DNA from: Manduca sexta
Lineage: Eukaryota > Arthropoda > Insecta > Lepidoptera > Sphingidae
Length of the DNA: 64,000 nt
Assembly: GCF_014839805.1 (NCBI RefSeq)
Contig: NC_051130.1
Coordinates: forward strand, 620,001 to 684,000
Direction of reading: 5' to 3'
Shown here piece after piece: positions 36,385 through 49,211 of this stretch. The notes below the pieces were generated by a model that had not been told where the DNA came from, ran no database searches, and saw nothing but the letters and a program-made list of their open reading frames with translations. The position numbers and the translations under genes are program-made. Each line of letters starts with the position of its first letter. Within the stretch, counting starts at the first letter, position 1.

Positions 36385-37074
36385 CAGGGATGTTATGGAT
36401 ATGAAATTTCGGATATGGATACGGATATGGATATAGGAATAAAATTATATCGGTTTCGGATATGGTTACGGATATGTAATTATTTCGGATTATCCAGTGG
36501 TTTCGGATAGTTTCGGTTACGGATATTAGATTAAAGTAAAATAAAAATATTATGTAATACAGTAGGGCGACGATTACTATTATTCGTCGTCATCGTCGAT
36601 TATTAATTATCGATGAACTAATTGGGGGACATGGGTGTTTTAATTTGAGATGAAGTTTCAGTGAAGTAGTGCCACCCCATCTCCGGGAAAAGTTTTTGTC
36701 ACACTGTTTACATTTTACAAAATTACCTTTAACTTGATCAAAAAATGTCCAAATTAAATTACTTTAGACGCATTTTGTCCTTATAAATCAATTTAGTACG
36801 TAGCACAACATTTTTGCTACACTTTAATAAATTAAGTACCTACCTACTCCTAAATTTAAAAAATACTATGTATAATTGAGGTTATGTTATGATTAATAAT
36901 AACAAATTACAAAATTCACGTAGCGCGTGAGCAGTGAAACAAAAACCTGTCGGACCATATTATCCGTAACTTATCCGAAACTTTTATAACGGATACGGTT
37001 ACGGTTACGGATATATTTTTATTTCGGATATCCGATAGTTTCGGTTACGGTTACGGAGCTCCATAACATCCCTG
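36385..37074. mobile_element. hAT-type MITE, 690 bp, 8-bp TSD
   Basis: The terminal inverted repeats are CAGGGATGTTATGGA at both ends. Flanks are a perfect 8-bp duplication GTTTTAAC (36377-36384 and 37075-37082). Subterminal regions are dense in GGATATGGATACGG and CGGTTACGGTTACGG motifs. There is no coding capacity. Confidence 0.85.
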
Positions 37075-37764
37075 GTTTTAACCAAGAGTTTCGTTGAGGC
37101 TTAGCATTATCTTACTATTAAGTTATATCACAGGTTCCGAGTTTTTTTCACATAGACCGCTTTCAACATTTTGCTGGTTCCGGTGGACCTTTTAATTTAT
37201 TCATTTTAAGGTTTGGCAAAGAAAGTGCATTACAACTATTTCTCAAGTTTACGCGAAAAACATTGAAATATTTACAGATTTTATCGCGGTTATTAATATT
37301 ATTATTTTCTCTAATCATTTCGAAGACTTAATGTAAAATGTAGGTAGATATTGTAACTGACTTGCGGACGACCAACACCTCAGTCCACCCTGTGACCATG
37401 AATACTGCAGAGTCTTCTTCTTAGCTAATTGATATTAGTCTTATGAAACTTTAAAATAATGAGGACGAGGGCACAGAGCGCTAACAGTGTTTTGTTATTT
37501 AGAGTTCTGGTACTAATTTGGGCTTCCATGACTCGTTACACTTACCGTCTGGTGGCTAGCTCGTCTCGTCATTCAGTATAAAAAATCTTATCTCTCCACA
37601 CAGACGAATGTAACATGACTGGTATGTAGTGATATTTTCCGCTCGGCGCGCTTCTGAGCACCTGCGCACCTGCAATACGATGTGACAGGGCTGTCTAAAC
37701 ATGTGGAGTTCAGAAATGTTGTGGATTTTCACATATTGTTCTTTTACGATATTGTGCACAATAG

Positions 37765-38010
37765 CCTAGTTTCTTATGGAACGGACTGCCGAGACGAAGG
37801 CCCGTAGGTTCAAAACTCAAGGCACGCCTGTGACTTTTCAAAGGTACTATTTTTAATTAAAAGTAAACGTCGCGAGGAAACCTACATACCTAAGAATTTC
37901 GAAGATATACGAAATCTGCCAACAGGCCAGCGTGGTGGATTGAGGCCTAAACCCTTTCAGTAGTAAAGGCCCATGCTCAGCAGTGCGCTGTATATTATAA
38001 TACAGGGCAT
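37765..38010 (+). mobile_element. Degenerate SINE copy
   Basis: It begins AGCCTAGTTTCTTATGGAAC and retains GGCCAGCGTGGTGGATTGAG and TACAGGGC near its end. It has several internal deletions. Confidence 0.65.
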
Positions 38011-38553
38011 TTTACACTTTTATTATTTTCGCCATGTCTAGATCTCGTGTCAGAAGTCTGCGTTTGATTTTGAAGTCGGGTGACATGCTGTATAGATTTG
38101 CTCGTAATTAGATTCTCCAGACAGGGTTGACATTAGACCCGCTACTGCTCGAAAAAGAACCTTGTGTTGACCCCACAAATAAAGATAATCGAACTTGCAG
38201 CCCGGGTGAAATATCTTTCCTGAAAAATTTATATTTTCGGGGTAAAAAGTAGCGCGACCATGTCTTGGATATACATTCTACTCTTTTAATGATACGCTCC
38301 TATAGCATTTTTATTCCAGAAAGACTTATCCGCTTGACCAGCGTAGGCTGCGCCCTATTGCCCCACTTAAGTGTATCAAGATACGTCATAGGCTGTGTAT
38401 ATTCGATATTAAACAGACATAATGTATCCAGTGTTACTACATACATACTACTATATACAACTACATAATCAGGCTCAGTGAGGTTAGTTTATTTCCGCCG
38501 CCCCACGTATATAGGTAGGTAGGTTTATGTATGTATGTATTTAGATTTCTAAA

Positions 38554-38830
38554 TCTATATATTATATATAAAAATGAATCCCTATTCCCCTTGGTCACGC
38601 CATCACGCGTGAACGGCTGGACCGATTTCACTAATTTTTTTTGTTGTGTTTGATTTTGTCAGGAGAAGATTCTTATGAAAGAAAAAAATCAAAAAAATGC
38701 GCGGAAAATTAGAAAATTTAAAAAAACAACGAAAATATTAATTTTATATAACTGTCGATTATTGTTTGAAATAAATGTCAGCGATTGACAGAATGCGCGC
38801 TACAAATTCAACGTCTGTCGGGTCAACTAG
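38554..38830 (+). mobile_element. Short non-autonomous Helitron
   Basis: It starts TCTATATATTATATATAAAA and ends GGTCAACTAG followed by T. The inner sequence (AACGGCTGGACCGATTTCAC, then TGTCAGCGATTGACAGAATG) matches the inverted copy at 56212-56520. Confidence 0.65.
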
Positions 38831-39850
38831 TACTTAATAATTTTCCATTTGTTTGTGTTATGGAAGGCACTAAAGTTAAATAAACGAATGATCAATTAAA
38901 TCGAGTGAGTGTCCTCTGAAATCTGCCACCCATAGGCCGCGGCCTATACGGCCTATTTACAAATCCAGGACTGGTGTCCATATAAAAACACTTCCAGTCA
39001 GAGTCGGTAGCAAAAGCTTAAGTTATTTCTCTTGCAAGCCCTGCGTGCGCTCTCGCGCGTCATTGCGGGAAGTAATTCGATTTCCCGTGCCCGCGCCGCA
39101 CACAAAATATATTTTTCCAAACTGTCTCAAACGGATCGGTATATATTTCACACTTTGTATTCGCCACGTTTTTCGGTTGAAATGTTTATTGATTTAGAAC
39201 TATGAAACATTGATTTTTCTGTAAAGGCGGCGTGTAGAATGTCAGTCTGTTGCAGGAAAAACTACTATGGAACTAATGCTGAAGTTGATTAAGTTGAAGC
39301 AACTGTATACTTCAGTGCACTGTGTATTGCCAAAAAGTTGCGCGATGACTGAACCATCGTTTTTGTATACAACTGACAAATAACTAGTAATTAAATTGCA
39401 TAAATTTTGATGTGGTATAATTATTGTATTGAGTTTGAAATCAGTGTAAAAACAGGAGTTTTATTACGAAGATATAAGACGAATAAAATACTCCATGAAG
39501 TATCGTCAATATTATATTTTACTACTAATATTATTAATGTGTATTATTGATATTGTAAGGAGTAAAAGCAGAAAGAATAGCAATGGCGGAAGGTGACATT
39601 TTCCAAAAGGCAATCTAACACAACTTATACGTACTATAAGTTGTATTATATGTATAAATGCAGTCTGCAAATCGTTCTAATGATAATAAGATTCTACATA
39701 AATTCTACATAGCGGGTAGTCGGCATAAATCGGGTTATATGGACCTATCGCCACTGCTGAGCAGATTTGAATGAAATTTCGCACATTTCGACCTGAAACA
39801 CTTAGCATTATAATCCGGCAATTTTTTTTTTGAAAATATATGAATTTCAT

Positions 39851-40175
39851 GCGGCGATAGGCTAGTTGGGTGTGGAACGGACTGCCGAGACGAATGTCCG
39901 CAGGTTCAAATCCCAAGGGCACACACCTCTGACTTTTCTAAAAATGATGTGTGTATTCTTTGTGAATTTATCGTTCGCTTTAACGGTGAAGGAAAACATC
40001 GTGAGGAAACCTGCACATATGAGAAGTTCTCTATAGGAATTTCGAAGGTGTGTGAAGTCTACCAATCCGCACTAGGCCAGCGTGGTGGACTAAGGCCTAA
40101 TCCCTCTCAGTAGTAGAGGAGGCCCGTGCTCAGCAGTGGGCAAGTATATAATACAGGGCTGATATTATTATTATT
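39851..40175 (+). mobile_element. tRNA-derived SINE, full-length copy
   Basis: Same family as 26966-27299, with A box, B box and (ATT)n tail. A perfect 15-bp duplication ATATATGAATTTCAT flanks it (39836-39850 and 40176-40190), showing fairly recent insertion. Confidence 0.88.
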
Positions 40176-40609
40176 ATATATGAATTTCATAAATTTTTGC
40201 AAAAATATAGCGTTAGTGTTATAGTTTTGGATCATAACAGTAATTTTGAAAATTTTTAGCGGGAAAGGTGTCTCACATTCGAACACGTTGAGACACTTAG
40301 TCACTCATAAAAATACCTGTTAATTAACCTTTCTTTCAATCAAAATCCACTTCGCGCTTAATCGAGGTGTGAAGTCTGTCCGGACTACCCGGGTCGCCGG
40401 TTAAACGTGCCCCGGTCATAATTACCCGGGTAACATCGGCTGCGTGGGTTCGCGTTTGTATGTATTATCCGGTATTTTTCTGATCGCTGTAATTTGGCTT
40501 TGACAACGAAGCTGTTTGTTTAATGGGCGGGATCATCACGTGATGGGACAGACAACGTTGGAAATTGTTTATATATTGCGGATGGTAGACGAAACTATTT
40601 TTGCAGTAA

Positions 40610-40875
40610 AGTGACGAGCGACGATAGCATACTTGAGAATGGAACGAACTGCCGAGTTGAATGTTCTCAGGTTCCAAACCCAAGGGCACGCACCTCTGAC
40701 TTTTAAAATTATGTGAATATTTGTGAACTACGGCTTGCTTTAACGGTGAAGGAAAACATCGTGAGAAAATTGTGTGTGTGAAGTTTACCAACCTGCACTA
40801 GGCCAGCGTGGTAGACTAAGGCCTAATCCTTCTCATTAGTAGTAGATACCCGTCCCCAACAGTGTGTACAATTAT
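40610..40875 (+). mobile_element. Degenerate SINE copy
   Basis: It carries GAGCGACGATAGCATACTTG at the head and CACTAGGCCAGCGTGGTAGA near the tail. It is diverged and lies 0.4 kb from a younger copy. Confidence 0.65.
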
Positions 40876-42474
40876 AAATACGCCAGTGAGGCAGTAATGA
40901 AATATACTATATAGCAATCTGTGGTCCACCCACTAATCCAAGCGACGTCTAGTAACCTCAATATTCGACCCCATTGCAGGTGCAATACTAACTACTGGTT
41001 CAAAGTATTCTTTGTGTTCCATAATGTATTCGGCTCGCAGACGTGTGGGTTTCAGCGAAATATCTCTTTGACTATCGCTACTGCTAGGGTTGGCAAAACC
41101 GAATTTCATTTTATACTATCTTATATAAATGCGAAAGTTTGTCATTTTGTATGTTTTTTAGTAGTTAGGGCAAAAATAGTTGAAAGTATTTGGATGATAT
41201 TTGGTATACGAATAGACGATGTCCTGGATTAACACATATACTTTTTATCCCGGTAATTTTCTCCCATGGGAAGTAATAGAATGCTTTCGTTACAATCTTT
41301 TAAGGACTTTTGTAGCGGAGATTCTCTTCACGGGGGGAAGTCACGAGGAGCACACAGTCAATTATAATAAACTAAATTAAAATATACTCTTGGCCCTGAT
41401 ATTATGGATTCATTTGGTTCAAAAACGGCAGTAGGCCCCAGCATCGAGTAGAAAAACTTGGAAATTATTAAATACGTTCGCGGCTTCGCCTATGAAAGTA
41501 GCCAATGTCCTTCCCAGGGCCTCAAAATATCTCCATAACTAATTTCATTTAAATGCATTTGATAGTTTTTGAGTTTATCGTGTTTCAAACAAACAGATGC
41601 TTCAGGGAACTATGTTTTATCATATGTAGGGATAATTAATAAATTTGCCGCAACGATAAAATGTTAACATTTGAAGTCTATCATTCAAGCATGAGTGTAA
41701 TTGAAGTTTTTTTTATAAGTATTTAGAGTATCGAAGTAGTAATTTCCGATAAATCTATATTTTACCTCATTACAGGCATGGAGCTTAGACTTTAGCTATT
41801 TACAAAAAGAACATATTATCTACTTTCTTTAAATCTTTTATCCCAACAGGGCTTTTTCAGAATGAAATTAGTACCCAATCTAAAACGATAAGCCGATGCC
41901 GCATCATTTTATATGCTAATGAGAAGGAATTGGAGGAAGACCGTGGATACAAGGGAATCGACGCAATTTACTCGAATACTTTAACTATCCCCGCTTAGTA
42001 ATGATAATTTCAACGAGTCTTTGCATCTCTCTTTTGTTTTAGAAAGAAATGTGGTCTTTATGATTTAATCTTAATCATTGATATATAGGTATATGTAATA
42101 CGTACTAGATCTGGCGTTCCGTACATTCATTGTACAACTCAACTGTACTGCAATCCGTACATCTGCCTTTAGTATGATTTTAACATTGACAGTGAGTGGT
42201 TATGTACGGAGTAACGCTCATAATATAAGAACTCAAGTCAAGTGTAAACCTGATGTGAATAAAAAATATAAGTCAAATAAGTAAAATTATTTGTTGTTCA
42301 AGTGAATAAATAGGTTTTAACAGTGACGTTGTGGTGGCTATTTTAGTTCAGAATTTGAACAAATAGTTTATATGGACGTTGGTGTCTATAGAATATACGT
42401 CAATGATTTTAATACATTGTTCATGAATTGCTTCGATTTCAAAGATACTACAGAGTTATTACTAGCTGCACGAT

Positions 42475-42650
42475 TATTGTAAGGTCTTCGGTTCGAATCT
42501 CGAATAAGGAAAGGTGATATTTGGTTTTTGTTCAGCATCAGCCCGGAGTCTCGAATTTACGCTTTTGGGACAGAATACAGACGTCGAGAACTGGGTGCAT
42601 TAGTTGTTCCTCTGTTTACCCCTTGGGGATAAAAGCGTGATATGCGTTTG
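42475..42650 (+). repeat. tRNA-like repeat family 3
   Basis: It has TCTTCGGTTCGAATCTCGAA, then GATATTTGGTTTTTGTTCAG and TTTACCCCTTGGGGATAAAA. Confidence 0.6.
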
Positions 42651-42840
42651 TATTGCTAGAGATGATATGATATCCCAGGGATGAAGACAGGAAAAGGGGG
42701 AAGACAGGTACAAAGATGGTCCGATGATATAAAGCAGTGGGAAGTAGATGGATGAGACTGGCATAAGACCGAGACCTTAAGACGACTCTGGGGGAAAGTT
42801 AAGCAAGACAATCAGCTCAACACCGATGCTGAGTATTTTT
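42640..42840 (+). pseudogene. LINE C-terminal fragment
   Basis: It reads as RKRGRQVQRWSDDIKAV, then GSRWMRLA with a stop, the same R-W-x-D-D-[IL] motif as the RTE tails. It is strongly decayed. Confidence 0.55.
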
Positions 42841-44374
42841 TTGTTGTCAACAAAGTCTTTATTATTATTATTATAAGGTTCAATCCAAACTTACCTATCA
42901 TTTATTCGTAACGGCCGTGAACAAAGAATCTAGTCACAGTGACGTATTTCCCTCGTTTCGAGTCTGGATACACCTTGTTAACGTCCAACAATTAACACCA
43001 AATCAAGTCTATCTCGTCGCTTCACAGCAATTAGCACGTCTGACGGAGTCATTTTTCGGGGGTAAAAAATGCTCGGGAAAAATGCCAACCCTATTCGAAG
43101 TGGCAACCCTATCTCGATGCAAGTGCCAACCCTGTGCAATTGTAGTGAATGGATATATATCGCGGTATCAAGCGGCGCATCGACTCCACTTCGCAGTAAT
43201 GTGTGCGTGCTTACGAACGGTTTATTTTAACTTGTAGTTTGGGAGTGTAGTTGGACTGAACGGCTTGAATAAGGCAGTACCACTGTCGTATTAAACCTAT
43301 ATTGTTGTATTGAGGTTACTAAAGGGCTCAGAATTATAATAAACAAACATCCAAACGTTTTCGCAAGCTTTTACATTTCGCATATCGGTTAAACAGGAGT
43401 CATACAAAAATAACTAGTTTTATGATAGAAATAGTCAAATTAAAAACGTGGGGTCTAACTGTTTTGGTATTTAATAAAACCCGATGATTGCGTTCGTCTC
43501 TTGCCGATGCGAGGTTTCTAATAGTAAATGAAAAATTATGAGGATAGAAAACCACCGACTGAAAAAAAATCAAATAATTTTAAATAAAGAACCTAACATT
43601 CATAAAGATAGCGATATGTGCAAAGGATGCATTAAATTTCAAATAAAGAACATAATTATAAGATTACGTCTTACTATTGAAGTAAACCTTCGTCATTCGA
43701 TTAAGTTCTGGAGCGTCTGTGAGCCAATCAGAGCTGGGCCTAATTGTCGAAACCGAAACCACGACCTCTGATTAGTCGTCTGCTCGCTCCCAACTCGCAG
43801 GGAACGTAGTAGCCACTATTTTACTTCTTACTAATATAAATGCGAAAGATGGTGAGATGGTGACTGTTATATCAGATGGTCCCAAACTTTTTTTTCTCAT
43901 AGAGTGAATGATTAAATCAGAGGTTCTCTCACTTTTTTTCTCATAGACAACTTTCAAAATTTTGCTGGTGTCGATGAACCCCTTGCAGCTAAGTTTCAGT
44001 CATATTCCCCAGAAGATTTAAATGTAACAGTCGTTGAGCTTATTAAAATATTATCTGGCTACATTGATAGGTGATATCAAACCAACATTTTAGTTCTTAA
44101 CTATCAAAATTAGATACATTTTCGTGGACCCCGCTTACGAACTATAAACTTAAACCTTAGTATTTCGTCTCTACCTGGAAATAGAATCCTGTATCACGAG
44201 TACGAGGAAGCAATAACATTACCTTTATATACATTCAAGTTAAACTGTTCTCTATGTATTGACATTAATTATATGACTTGTGCCGACTGCGCAGACAAAG
44301 TGTAGTGCACATTAGGATCTACAGGGTGTTGTTATATGCAGAGGTATTTTATACCTGTGGATACAATAAAATAC

Positions 44375-44850
44375 CCACGAGGCAATTCTTGTGCGGTAAT
44401 CTCCACAGTGAATGCACGCCCATGCATGCGGCGACATTTGCCGCGGCTCTAGCCACACAGTTCAGTGTGTATACTATTATATTTAAATTAATAAGACGTT
44501 TTGTAGTTTTTATGTTATAACCTTTTTGGTGTTTTGTTCTTTTAAAAAGAAAAGATATATATTGTCAGAATATATTGAGTTATCGAAGAAATGGCTTTTC
44601 CTTGCATAATTGATAATTAGAATTGAAATATGACAGTATATCTCTTGGTTGTAATTAGCATTAAGGCCTAAGAGAACTCTAGAACATTTCTTGGCCTTCT
44701 CAACTCCGCCCATTTTAAAAAGGTTCCTTTGCTTCCCCCAGGTATCGCCTCCCTACTTTCCTCTAGGGCCCTGCAGTCGCTAAGCCGGGGTTTTCAGTAT
44801 TCCTTTCGCGGGTCTTCCCAGTGTAGACTGCGGGTTACGATGCACAAAAA
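44375..44850 (+). repeat. Interspersed repeat family 4, interrupted copy
   Basis: The left half (AATGCACGCCCATGCATGC, CACACAGTTCAGTGTGTATA) and right half (GCAGTCGCTAAGCCGGGGTT) are split by about 200 bp of unrelated AT-rich DNA (44480-44690). Confidence 0.6.
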
Positions 44851-45078
44851 ATAAATTATTAATTTTATTTTTTGGTAATAGGCAGTCTTAAAACATGTTA
44901 ACCTTTAATTTGTAACGCACTTATAGACAGTACATTAGGATGCAGGTTTTACTTTGATACGACATTTTAGTTTGATACGACAAAAAAAACAAATACTAAG
45001 TAATACTTATACAAAAACTATGTTACTACGTATTTCACATTACCAACAATTCATACTTTTTTGTGGGTAAATAATTTG

Positions 45079-45565
45079 ATACCTTCTTTCTGTGTCTGTA
45101 GGCAATTTATGACACAAAAGCTATTTGATTAACCTATTCCTCACATTTGCTACTTATAAAAAGCATTTTATGCCTAAATAACTTAAAAATACCCTTAATG
45201 CAGCACCAGAAATCTTATTTTTTGTGTATTTGATACCTCGTTTATGCATTACTTAGTAAATGGAGTTGTAGTACGTATCAACACGGTTACCTTTACGCCT
45301 AAATCAAGTTTTGTTATTAAGTCAAATTAGATACCTAGTTTGTGCATCACCTGTAGATGCAATTTCAGTACGTATAACAAGTAAGTAACTTTTACACACA
45401 AGTCAAAGTGATTTTATTAAAGCATACCTCGTTTAAGCATCAGCCTGTATACGTTGTTGTAGTATTATTTACGGCTACCTTTACACCCAAATCAACATTT
45501 TTTATGTTAATGATACCTCATTATGCATCACCCTGTATATGTAGTCGCAGTACATATAATACGGA
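45079..45565 (+). repeat. Degenerate tandem array, period about 90 bp
   Basis: Units begin GATACCTCGTTTATGCAT or close variants at 45232, 45330, 45423 and 45511 (spacings 98, 93 and 88), with a likely older unit at 45079. Each contains CAGTACGTAT-like and GGTTACCTTTACGCCTAAAT-like blocks. Confidence 0.65.
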
Positions 45566-46194
45566 GGCAAGTCCAGCCATTATCTGTGGCGGGTGTTCCT
45601 GCCCGGGGTTTGTCGGCACGATCCGCGATCAACACCACAATTTGGGGTCATTTTGGGACAATTTAAATGGATATATATATATGGATATATGGATATAGAA
45701 ACTAATATATTTTTTTAAGGTGGATTGATCTTCGTAGTAATTATGGCTATTTAATAGCTATAAAAATTGAATTTCAATATTCGAATGGTAATTCAATGCA
45801 GACTATGAACTATAACTTAAGGTTTCGAGACTTGCTAAGATATTTTTTATTGCTTTGGTGGTGATACCTACCCAGGTGGACTCTCACATATGGGAGACCT
45901 ACCAACAGTGAACTTGACTTGTCCTTCTTTAATCGAGGTTTAAAAAGATTGCTCACACCTCGGTAGACAACGACTGGGTTGTTCCTCTGTCATTGATTTA
46001 GTACTTGGACGGTGGATGCTGCTGAACATCAGGCGGACAGCTCGCTCGTTTGCCTACTAAGGCAATAACAAAAATCTGGGTTCTCTTTAAGATAGTAAAA
46101 TATTTTGTGAGTTTTTAAAAACTTGTTCTTCAATTTATCACCTCGTGATTTGTTGGAATTTGAATTGGTCTCCAGTATAGGCCTAAGGATTTAA

Positions 46195-46365
46195 ACGTGT
46201 AACTTAAAGCGACCTGAGAATTCTACATAAAAATGTCAAGGGTATATGAAGTCTATCAATACACGCTAGGGCAATGTGGTGAACTAAGGCCTATACCCTC
46301 AGTGGTGGTAATGTACGTGATCAGCAGTAAGCAGTACGTACAGGGCTGGTATTATTATTATTACA
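46195..46365 (+). mobile_element. Degenerate SINE copy, 3' half
   Basis: TATGAAGTCTATCAATACAC, then CAGGGCTGGTATTATTATTA: the 3' half of the common SINE with many substitutions. Confidence 0.6.
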
Positions 46366-46689
46366 AGATAGTCTTTCCCACTATCATACTTGACGTAAAC
46401 CTTGACCTTATGAAAGAATTTAGAAGTTATGTTTAATCTTTCCTACTGAAATAGACCAGGAGAATTGCAAGTAAAAACTAGGTAAGAATTATCTCCCAAA
46501 ATTCCCAACATGGTCACTAAAGCAGTTCGGTTTCCGTTGATGATAATTTAAACACTTAATCACGGCAAAGTCGAGTAACTTTATCGGTAAGAACGTGTGT
46601 AATGCACAATAAAGGCGGCTAACTTTACCTACTGGCAAAATACTGTACTGAAAGTTCCTATTGAAGCAATATGTAGCGTTATAAAGGAT

Positions 46690-46910
46690 TCTTGGTTATT
46701 TTGAACATATTGCCCGCCGTCAGACAGATAATCGTAACAAGTTGTGGTGGGCAAAGTAGAAGGGAAAAGACCTCGCGGCAGAACACCTATCCGTTGGGTA
46801 GATTAAGTGACTGCTCTCACTGGATTATCTCTTGAAACTCTCTTAAGAAGCCAAAAACTGAACAAAATGGAAACTCATATAAACAGCCACGAAGGCCTTT
46901 CAGGGACACG
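46690..46910 (+). pseudogene. LINE C-terminal fragment
   Basis: It reads as YFEHIARRQTDNRNKL, then frames with stops around P-R-G-R-T-P-I-R-W-V-like residues and a terminal EGLSGTRR. It is decayed. Confidence 0.5.
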
Positions 46911-46954
46911 ACGTTTAATAATGTAGAACACGACTAAGGAGAAGGAGCCTTGTG

Positions 46955-47130
46955 TCACAGTGTCACTACTGGACATAATAAGACTTAACATCTCATGTCT
47001 AGGGATGGCGAGCGTAGGGAAATACCAAACAATACTTTGTAATTCAAGGTGTTGGATGGTGTTTCTACTGTTTATGGGCGGTCGTATCGCTTACCATCAG
47101 GCGAACGGTAAGCTCGACTCGTCATTCATA
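46955..47130 (+). repeat. Interspersed repeat family 2, truncated copy
   Basis: It runs from CACAGTGTCACTACTGGACA to GGCGGTCGTATCGCTTACCA and ends in GACTCGTCATTCATAGG. Confidence 0.75.
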
Positions 47131-47134
47131 GGAT

Positions 47135-48380
47135 TAAATAAAGTGTATGTACAGACTGAACCTGGCACGCGATTTACTTACGCGAGGCACTATGGCGGGT
47201 TTTACATTTTGAATATATATTTTTTTTCCATCGTCCGAATATCCATCTATGACGATTGTCATCTAGCTGCGATCTATCTATTCTCAAAGCTAGTCTGTAT
47301 CGTATAGATACCCGTCTTGTAAGCCGGCCTAACGACGCGTAAATCTTCTATCAATAGTAAATTTCGTTCGCGGCGAGAGAAAAGGCACCGAAACGAATCC
47401 AATTTTAAGATGGCGCGTGAAACGAGGACTGTTCCGCTTCGTCCCGCACGATTTGATACTTCACTCATTAACATGGTAATATATAATGTAGAGGAACAGA
47501 GGGCAGCATTCAATGTCATGAACCCTACTATGCTTACCAGGTGCAGTAGGTGCACTTAGCCGTGTCCGTATAATCACCAACCCCTCCCTTCCTCCTCCGC
47601 GCAACAACACCATCAGTTTACTAACTGCAACTGATCTGCAGCGGATCCAAGGATCGAAATCACATCCAGAATGTTCGTTCGCGGCCTACATAGATCAATG
47701 CCATACCAGATGACCATCTGTTCCTATATAGAAGATACCGACATGTTGTAAATAACCAATGCGGCAATTATATTTTGTAGTCATATTGTACTAGCGTTGT
47801 AAGGCGATTTCATTTCTATTTTTTTTTATAGTTGCCAAGTCTTCTGTTTATTTTACTTCTTTTGGTAATGTATTGTTTTGAATGATTGTAGTAATATTAA
47901 TAGTAACCCAGATTTTAGTGTCTTTTTTATATTATCAATGCTTAGTATTCCTGTAATTGGCTTGCATGTTTGTACCATTGTATTATTATCAGCTATTTCA
48001 GGTATGTTGATATACTAACTGCTGGTGTACCATAAAAATAAATATATTAAACGGTAAAAAGCAGAACTCACCCCGGATTCAAACGGAGGAAGCATTCATT
48101 TTGCATTATTGAAATAATCATAAATTAAATAAAGGACCGCGGGCACATTATGGGTTTACGGCGGGAATTGAAAAGCCATTTTTAATTCAACTAATGTACG
48201 GGCGAGCGAGTGTTACTGATGAATTGTCTAGAATGGAATCGGAAAAACAGTTTCATTCAATCTATTTGGAAACTAATTGAATTGAAATGCCAATTAATAT
48301 ACGGTTTTATCGGACTGTTGTTATTTTTGTCTGTTTTGTGAAGTAAGATAATGAAATACCTATATAAGCTTTCGTTTTAG
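47135..48380. other. Intergenic stretch, nothing recognised
   Basis: An open minus-strand frame at 47274-47555 shows no family motif. Patches at 47570-47700 and 48120-48250 are GC-richer and not obviously repetitive; they could be regulatory, but that is a guess. Confidence 0.5.
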
Positions 48381-48384
48381 TGCA

Positions 48385-48660
48385 AGGGTAGGTAGAGTTG
48401 CGAAACTCAAGTGGCAGTGGGCACGGCACATAGCTCGTAGAACTGATGGCCGTTGGGGCGGAAAAGTTCTGGAGTGGCGACCACGAACCGGGAGACGCAG
48501 CGTAGGCAGGTCCCCCACGAGATGGACCGACGACCTCGTGAGGGTCGCCGGAGCCATGGATGAGGGCGGCCCAGAACCGGTCCCTGTGGCGCTCAATGGG
48601 GGAGGCCTATGTCCAGCAGTGGACGATTCCCGGCTGCAATAATGATGATGAGAGGTTTAT
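48385..48660 (+). pseudogene. RTE-clade LINE C-terminus with frameshift
   Basis: It encodes ARHIARRTDGRWGGKVLEWR and RSPTRWTDDLVRVAG. A frameshift follows, then WMRAAQNRSLWRSMGEAYVQ and QWTIPG. The short AATGATGATG tail is typical of RTE elements. Confidence 0.8.
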
Positions 48661-49211
48661 CTGTCGTACTAAATGTTCGATCAAATGTCTAAAGGTGCGT
48701 CTTTGGATGTTCATTTAAAGATACTACCATGACATTTTTCTACGTTTGCTGAAGCCTGTTAACCATCGTTATGAATACTCATTTACACGTTGTATAATAC
48801 ACGTGTATGACCTGAGCAGTGCAGCCTGTATGACCTGTTTTCAGAGCCATTTTTGCTTATTTGTTTTAAAGCTATCGTTGTAACTTAAATAAATATAATA
48901 TAATTTCATATACCAGAAACGAGGTTTTTAATTTTTTGTGCAGGTTATTTTAACTATTAAATCCTTAAAACCTTAAAAAAACATTAATGCCAATTTCCAC
49001 AATGAAACGAAAGTACCGCTCTTTATTCTAAGGAGTTAATTTGTAAAAATGGCGTCTACGGCAAACTTAAATGAGTAAACTTGTATTTCAGACGAATGGA
49101 AATGGCGGGAAAAATGCTAATAGCGATCGTTGTAGTTTAACTGTTTATTGGACGGCTTTGCGAATTAAGGTTATTCTCGTGACGATTTTCTTTGAATGCT
49201 GGGATCATATT

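Larger units (their letters stand above)
40880..44370. other. Intergenic stretch without genes
   Basis: It contains a repeat family 5 piece (41460-41630), a tRNA-like repeat (42475-42650), a LINE tail (42640-42840) and, near 43850-44000, a piece (GGTCCCAAACTTTTTTTTCT) resembling hAT ends. The open frame 42917-43237 has no recognisable motif and overlaps short direct repeats of GCCAACCCT. Confidence 0.6.

Noticed and set aside
42917..43237. 106-codon plus-strand frame
   Set aside because: No family motif; it overlaps short direct repeats (GCCAACCCT) and lacks coding character.
45079..45565. CRISPR-like array
   Set aside because: The units are diverged along their whole length with no constant repeat and unique spacers, and the DNA is eukaryotic.
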